Origin: Trichobilharzia szidati
Lineage: Eukaryota > Platyhelminthes > Trematoda > Strigeidida > Schistosomatidae
Direction: 5' to 3'
Assembly: GCA_944472155.2 (NCBI GenBank)
Contig: OX235279.1
Location: forward strand, 118,164,110-118,228,109
DNA length: 64,000 bases
Shown here piece after piece: positions 58,469 through 64,000 of the stretch. The notes under the pieces were generated by a model that had not been told where the DNA came from, searched no databases, and saw nothing but the letters and a program-made list of their open reading frames with translations. The position numbers were made by a program, and so were the translations under genes. The number at the start of each line of letters is the position of its first letter. The stretch's first letter is position 1.

Positions 58469-59068
58469 TCAGTTCCTTAGTTCCAGGTATGCATCGTAGT
58501 CGATCTGACTCTTGGATATTAGCCACAAAGACCAAGCCTTCAGCCTTGCTTGCAGAACAAGTTGTGCACCTCTCTTCAGCCATGAGGACCTTTTCCTCGG
58601 TTTTTTTTTGACTAGAGGGAAAGTATCTGAGACTGCTATGTGAATAATCCCCCTCACCACTTCTTAGTGTTCCTCCGCGAAAAGCTCAGACCAATCAGTG
58701 GACCATTCTGCGATGGAGAAAATCCTTCGCATATCGGCAGAGTCAGCTTTGCTATGGCACAGACTGAGCCGCGTAGCGCCCCACTGCGAGCGCCCACGAA
58801 GTATGAGATCAAACACTGTGGTAGCAAGGTCACTACTTCCTTGGGTGGATATTTCGGTAGGTAACTGGTCACTAGTTAGAATATAATCTAGTTTCGATGG
58901 CTTTCCACTGTGACCCCATCTAGTGTCGTCTTCAACCTTCTCACTCAGTGATGTATTTATAATGGTTTGTAGCAGATTTCGGGTGAATTTTCCCTGAGCA
59001 TACCCCAAGCCAAGGTTCAGGGATGAGGCATTGAAATCTCCAGCTGAAGTGATTTGGTTATAGCCCAA
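58469..59068 (-). pseudogene. CR1-like endonuclease C-terminus and linker, decayed
   Basis: Frame from 59068: TSAGDFNASSLNLG (endonuclease GDFN block), then SKLDYILTSDQ and QGSSDLATTVFDL where SSDH would be expected; the catalytic histidine has become leucine. The following frame from 58660 (KKKPRKRSSWLKRGAQ) is the linker before the reverse transcriptase. The lost histidine means that even a repaired frame would not encode a normal nuclease. Confidence 0.7.
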
Positions 59069-59898
59069 GTCCCGTATCCCTGTGATGGTGCTGAACAGTA
59101 GCTGGTTGTGCTCTGTCCCACATGCTGATGATCCACAGAAGACACCCAGTAAATGCTTAGGTTAGCCTACGGTGAAATGACACTATATAGAGCTTGGGGG
59201 TTCAGTAAATGGTGTAGGTGTGACTGGAGGTTCTTTGGTTCGCCTATTTTTCCTCTCAGCCCTCTCACATTGCTATATAGGCAACTGAAAGTGAGTCTCA
59301 CTACCTCAGCGTGTTGTGGGTTAGTACACTCTACTTAGGTTGCTGGTAAATGATTTCATATTTGAACTAGTTGGCCGATTCCGATGGAACCGGCCTGTTG
59401 TCGATTTTTCCTTAGATTCAATCAGGAAATGTGGGTAACATTGACTGTCATTCTCACTGCTGCACCACTGAGACATGGAGGCGTATTGTGGCCTCAGTCT
59501 GTTGCCTCCTTACGGTCTGACGTTATCTTTCGCGGGATAGGACATGACACTCCGTTTGTCCTTGGTCTCATACCACCTTTGAAGTACTAGAGGCAAGTGT
59601 TCCTGGGAGCTGAATTTGACACTGAGTAGCTGATCAATGTGGGATGCGTAGGACGAGGTATTCTGTCAATCGAGATTGCTCCAAAAGCACCGAAGGCCAC
59701 TGCTGTAGGTCATGCATTAGTTTTTCACAAGCAGTGCCAGTTTCCAGCTCCAGAACACCATGTATAACCATGGAGGTTGACAGCATTAACACCTATGATT
59801 TCCTCGCCATTTGCCTCTATGCCCATGGCCTGTCAGATCTTATTCTTATGTTGAAGCACCTGTGAATAGCTAGTATTTCTGCTAGTAATAGTATCCTT

Positions 59899-60228
59899 TC
59901 AGTCTCCTCGGTAGGGCCCAGGGTTACCCTTAATGAAGAGTCTGAGCACCTCTGTACAATCTGCACAATTTTTCTGGCCTGACATCCGGCCTAATTTAAT
60001 GCACAAATTTGACCACTGTTCTTGATCAGACAGAGCCCTTTGTTCATGTAGACTGCTGCTGCACTCTGGTACATTAGACAGGACAAGACAGTTTAATAAA
60101 CTGACGTCAGACTCAGGTTTAGTTTTTGTCTGTTTGTTCTTCTTTGGAGGGTTAGTAACTTTAGGCTGCATTGGGGTCTGACTAGTCTGTATCACGTTTG
60201 CTAGCGGATGCAAGTGTTCTTCTGGCAA
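59899..60228 (-). pseudogene. CR1-like ORF1 fragment
   Basis: This 109-codon frame has a lysine-rich stretch PPKKNKQTKTK followed by NCLVLSNVPECSSSLHEQR and QWSNLCIKLGRM. This looks like the start of the RNA-binding fold of a CR1 ORF1, which names the nucleic-acid chaperone part. It is isolated by stops on both sides. Confidence 0.5.
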
Positions 60229-60730
60229 TTCCTGGTTCCTCCGATTCTCCTAAAAGCTTATTTCCAGGACTTTTGTTAGTCAACTGCTTACCGCGTGTAA
60301 ATTCAGGTGTCTTCTATTCGGTTGATTTGGATAGTCCTCTTTGCGGTTTTCAATTAGTTTCGGTGATGTGGTATTTTCGAGTGACCAGGACCACGAGCAA
60401 GGGTTATTTCGCACAAAATCATAGTGTGTTTTTATCACTCCTTCGTCACAATGGCAACTCTCCCACCGTTTGCAAAAACTGCATTCGAATGCTGAGTCAC
60501 TTCCGGAAATAACAGCATTTCAAGCCTGGCACTTGTCTTCATTTCCAGAAGACGTCTTCCAAGTCTTATGACTTATTGAGTGTTTATTTTTAGTGTTACT
60601 GTGTGTGACACACTGGTTCCTCACATATACAGACGTAGTATCGTTTCCATTTGGTTTTGCCTGTGCATTTTCTTTACTGTACTGTGGCAGCGTAAGCGTA
60701 TTTTCAGAGAAGGGAATATGTACAAGGGTC

Positions 60731-61144
60731 TTAATAAACTGTAAATCCCCGCGGGTTACTTTCTCCTATGGCTGAAGCCTTGTTCACCACAGAATATGGT
60801 GTCTTAGTACTCTTTTGAGGCTCTTTCCAGCCACCAGATTGCCAAATTTTACAAATTAGGCTCAGAAATGAACAAGAGATAAAGCAGTATCTGTCCAACA
60901 AAACAAGAACAAAAAGATTTGATAGAGTCAAAGATAAGAAGAATATAAAGTTTTCTACTGTATCTAGAACTTTCAGGCTGTTCAGTTTCCAAGCTGTCAC
61001 GTGGTAGACCTCCAAGTAGTGTTTATCTGATTGAGTGAGGAAGATTCGGCTGCAGATGTGGCACCTAAATCTTTGGTAATGGTTCAAGACAGCTGGACTT
61101 TCCACACAGACATTCAATGTGGAGAGCTTGGTTGAATTCACCAA
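60731..61144 (-). pseudogene. CR1-like ORF1 N-terminus with C2H2-type finger
   Basis: The 137-codon frame contains RFRCHICSRIFLTQSDKHYL followed by EVYH, a C2H2 zinc finger at about 60994-61066 (C-x2-C, then H and H). It lies upstream of the ORF1 fragment of the decayed CR1-like element and in the same orientation, so it may be the nucleic-acid-binding start of that ORF1. The rest of the frame is hydrophobic and likely out of frame. Confidence 0.45.
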
Positions 61145-62809
61145 CTAGGAGTATCAAGTTTCATAAGCGGATAATTCATGAAATAGGTATTTTCCGGTTC
61201 GAGAGGAAGAAGCACGTCGTATTTAAGGAGATCACGGTGGTCTTGATAGTTTAAATAGTTGTATATTATCAATCCTATCTCGTACTGTATGCATATAAGA
61301 AAGCACGGTCATTCACGTGATCGGGGATGAGGGAATTAATGACTTTGTTCATTCAAACATTGCAGTGCTGTCGACGATGATAGCAATTTTCTCTACGAAC
61401 CCGCCTCTCTTCACACCAAAAATTGGTCACATGGAAGTCGAATCTTATCGATCAGTAATCGCAACACTCCGCTAAATCTATGGTGAACCAGCTAACAGCC
61501 AGTGAGAGTTGTTTCCAGAGAAGTAGCTAGAAACTTTCTTGCTGACTTGGCCAAATATACCTGCAAAGTTCCATGTGTCACTCCTTTACATGCAAGTTGA
61601 CTGCTTGTTAACAGTATACAGATTTCCTCCCGACAGTCTAGGGTTGATTATAATTGGAAGCGGTGATGCGCCCACTAGGTTTCTTCCATGAATACCCACA
61701 TCATCAAGATGCTGCGGCCCATTTAGGTCTTCCAACGTAAGAGTGCCATCAGGTTGAGAGCAGATGGGCCGACTAAAGCGCAACCATTATTTTTATCATT
61801 TCATCTTCTGAGTGTTTCAGTAGTTAGGTCCTCTTTCAGTCATATGAACGGTAGTCTATTTGTGACGTCAAACAGATGTACTGCAACATTATCCTTCTTT
61901 GAGGAGTGTAATGATTCAGGTCTAAATATTTAGATCAGAGGGAAGCCTACAATCTGAAAAGTAATTTACAATTCATTTAAACAATGACTGCTTGCTATAA
62001 CCATGTATAACCAATTGCTACACCTCAGCAGTATTAGAACATGAACCAGTGAGTTAAAGCTTACAACGCTTATGAACAGCTACATCATAAAATGCAAAGC
62101 AGTAGCGATTTCGAAACTAAGGAACGGTTCCATCTGTCTTCTGTGTTGTAATGTGCATTTATAAGTACAATTTTCAGAAAGTTCGATAATGTCAGGTGAA
62201 TGAGTCCTATAACCCCGCTTGAGCGCGACGTCTTTTATACGATGTTTTTGACAGCTGGATTGTTCAGAGAAAACTGTAGATGATACCAGGAACTGTTTAG
62301 AGTGGAAATTATAAAACTAACAGAAATAATAAATAATAGACAGGCAGGGTAATTAAACCAGACGACAAATAAATAAGGCCAAAGTAAAATGGGGATTATA
62401 ATAATATGATACAGATGCATTAAGACCATGATAAACAAGCATCCGAACAACTTCTACATACAAAGCTCTTCATTCTCTACTTCGATGGCTAAATCTTCAG
62501 CCTGATGCCTAGTGGTTTAATAGATTATTTTTTGCTTAAAAGATCGCTTTAAGGGGAGAAGTATTAGAAATATGATGAACAACGTTGACCAAATGTCTAA
62601 TTGTTGTGTTCCTTATGGCTACACTCCGACCTTTTTCCTAGCCACGCGAGATAAATTTTTCGCATCTTTGGAGAGAAACCTGAGTCGAACAACCGATACT
62701 CCTAACTCCACAGGAGTTGCCTTATGAAGGCACTGAATAGTAAGGATAGCTTTCAGTTTACTGATGACATTCGTCCAAAGCAGGCAGCTGAACCAAGGGT
62801 AAAACTGCA
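61145..62809. other. Intergenic, no recognised gene
   Basis: Only short frames without recognisable domains occur. A frame on the minus strand at 61586-61783 begins MRFSRPICSQPDGTLTLEDL; I cannot assign it. The sequence is AT-rich. Confidence 0.5.
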
Positions 62810-64000
62810 ATGCTTATTTATACAGTTTACAGTTTACAATTTATTTAGGATAGTAGGCTATATGCCTGTGTTAATCCTTTCGATTTGTTGCACACAGGAG
62901 GTCCAATCTCGCCCCGAATGAATCAACGGATGGTGCTGATACGACGTGTTCCGGTAGGGAGTTCCAATGGTTCACAATTCGATGCGAAAAACGGATCTCC
63001 AGACGCAGACGATTCGACCGTGGTTTTTGAACCTTGAGGTGATGTCCTCGCAATTGGTTGGTGCTACAAGGAAGAAATAAATTAGATAAATTAGCTCCAA
63101 AATCATTTCTTATGATACGGTATGCTAGTATTAGGTCACCCCTAAGTCGTCTGTATGACAGTGGAAATAACCACAGTCGACTTAACCTCTCCTCATATGA
63201 GAGAGTTGAGAAACCCTTTATTAGCTTAGTTCCTACTCGTTGCACCCTTTCTAATAAGTCTATTTCGTATTTGAAACACGGGCTCGCTGCCTGGATCCCA
63301 TATTCCAAATGAGGTCTGATATAAGTCGGATATAATATACGAAATATTTCAGCGTCAAAATTCGCAAAAGCCTTGCATATGGCCCATAATATTCGAAAAC
63401 CCTTAGTGGCTGCAGCTCTACAGTTTGTTGCTGTTTTCAAGTCATGCTGCACAGCCACTCCCAAGTCCTTGTACTCAGTGACCACTGGGAGAGTAATGTC
63501 ATCCACTGAGTAATTGTGCACGTGACTATGAGATACATGCATAACTACACTCTTGCTTAAGTTAATCTCCAAAGCCCAGTGCTTACACCAATCACTTAAC
63601 AAGTTTAAATCTTCCTGCAAAGCAAGTTGATCACTGTCATCGTGTAAAGCCCTCCATATCTTGATGTCATCAGCAAACAGTAAGCAGGATGACTTAACTA
63701 CCGATGGAATCTCATTAACATAAATCAGGAAAAGAAGTGGGCCTATTATTGTACCCTGAGGAACGCTACTCTTAACCGATTCCAATGTTGATAAAACCCC
63801 GTTAACTCGTACTCTTTGTCTTCTGTCCTTGAGAAAGTCTTGAATCCAGTCGGTAACCACTTTATTGATTCCCAAACTACCTAACTTTACTAGAAGACCT
63901 GAATGAGAAACCCTGTCAAACGCCTTGCTAAGGTCGATGAATATGGCATCCACCGGTATATTAGCATCAGCTGAGCTTGCCCAACTTTCTATGGCCAAAA
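62810..64000 (-). mobile_element. CR1-like non-LTR retrotransposon, young, 3' part; cut by window end
   Basis: The coding part is intact to the window edge (see the next entry). The 3' non-coding end after TAA/TAG near 62871 is short and finishes in a repeated TAAACTGTAAACTG tract (complement of about 62818-62845), a CR1-like tandem tail. It is closely related in protein to the element at 3620-7600 but better preserved. Confidence 0.85.
62871..63998 (-). CDS. CR1 reverse transcriptase C-terminal two thirds, open to window edge
   Basis: This uninterrupted frame of 375 codons enters from beyond 64000. It has DAIFIDLSKAFDRVSHSGLL (palm motif A), SSVPQGTIIGPLLFLIYVNE (motif B), CLLFADDIKIWR with FADD at 63666-63677 (motif C), then LEINLSKSVVMH, YIRPHLEYGIQA and PLSYRRLRGDLILAYRI, ending NSLPEHVVSAPSVDSFGARL. 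All catalytic aspartates are present and there are no stops. It makes cDNA at the target nick. The 5' portion, which would hold the endonuclease, lies outside the window. It could still be active or only recently dead. Confidence 0.9.
   Translation of the reverse strand: MAIESWASSADANIPVDAIFIDLSKAFDRVSHSGLLVKLGSLGINKVVTDWIQDFLKDRRQRVRVNGVLSTLESVKSSVPQGTIIGPLLFLIYVNEIPSVVKSSCLLFADDIKIWRALHDDSDQLALQEDLNLLSDWCKHWALEINLSKSVVMHVSHSHVHNYSVDDITLPVVTEYKDLGVAVQHDLKTATNCRAAATKGFRILWAICKAFANFDAEIFRILYPTYIRPHLEYGIQAASPCFKYEIDLLERVQRVGTKLIKGFSTLSYEERLSRLWLFPLSYRRLRGDLILAYRIIRNDFGANLSNLFLPCSTNQLRGHHLKVQKPRSNRLRLEIRFSHRIVNHWNSLPEHVVSAPSVDSFGARLDLLCATNRKD

Larger units (their letters stand above)
56805..61144 (-). 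mobile_element. CR1-like non-LTR retrotransposon, decayed, minus strand
   Basis: From right to left on the minus strand: an ORF1 piece with a C2H2-type finger (60731-61144), another ORF1 piece (59899-60228), the endonuclease C-terminal half with GDFNAS near 59024-59041, a linker with RKRSSWLKRG, reverse transcriptase blocks, and the C-terminal tail ending near 56805. The order is that of a complete CR1-type element, but every domain is broken. It belongs to a different family from the ones at 3.6 and 63 kb. Confidence 0.8.

Noticed and set aside
58640..58886. Plus-strand frames 58640-58864 and 58698-58886
   Set aside because: Shadows of the minus-strand decayed CR1-like endonuclease and linker.
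63058..63312. Plus-strand frame within the CR1 reverse transcriptase
   Set aside because: Antisense shadow of the intact minus-strand reverse transcriptase.

Overview
The window looks like repeat-rich flatworm DNA, most likely from a schistosome or another trematode (inference). It is AT-rich and has no bacterial-style gene packing. It carries CR1-type non-LTR retrotransposons with a PHD-finger ORF1, a Penelope-like element with a GIY-YIG domain, a tRNA-derived SINE, and a Mutator-like transposon interrupted by introns of about 32-39 bases. That set is known from Schistosoma (CR1-like SR/Perere elements, Cercyon-type Penelope elements, Curupira Mutator-like elements, tRNA SINEs). I recognise no complete host gene.

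Layout. 1-3.6 kb: decayed retroelement remains, including a Penelope-like 3' end and a diverged pair of RTE-like reverse transcriptase fragments. 3.6-7.6 kb: a nearly full-length but broken CR1-like element on the plus strand. 8.19-11.79 kb: palindrome A, with 1.36 kb arms and a 0.88 kb spacer. 11.8-15.2 kb: a Mutator-like element (MULE) with short terminal inverted repeats. 16.43-36.31 kb: a very large palindrome with arms of about 9.7 and 10.0 kb around a 237-base spacer. Each arm itself contains a smaller palindrome of about 5.3 kb (P1 16894-22200, P2 30262-35639). 36.3-36.6 kb: a CR1 3' fragment. 36.6-54.25 kb: a second direct copy of the whole arrangement at an offset of about 24.87 kb: MULE, small palindrome P3 (41767-47130) and a flank. 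Its palindrome centre has been lost and a Penelope-like element now sits there (48519-50355). Its far end stops abruptly near 54245. 54.25-56.8 kb: no recognisable gene. 56.8-61.15 kb: a decayed CR1-like element on the minus strand. 62.8-64 kb: the 3' part of a young CR1-like element with an intact reverse transcriptase frame, running off the window.

The most unusual content is the architecture: palindromes nested in a palindrome, repeated in tandem. The arms carry a 47-codon basic exon-like block in six copies, a decayed non-LTR reverse transcriptase, and a Mutator-N-terminus-like zinc-cluster reading frame with a shared in-frame stop. Sequence variants are shared by both arms of P3 but by no other copy, and the P2 loop has the orientation opposite to that predicted from the outer palindrome. 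Both point to ongoing arm-to-arm gene conversion and inversion. This resembles ampliconic sex-chromosome DNA, and trematodes with ZW sex chromosomes would be a natural setting. Sex linkage cannot be read from the sequence, and assembly error in nested inverted repeats must be excluded.
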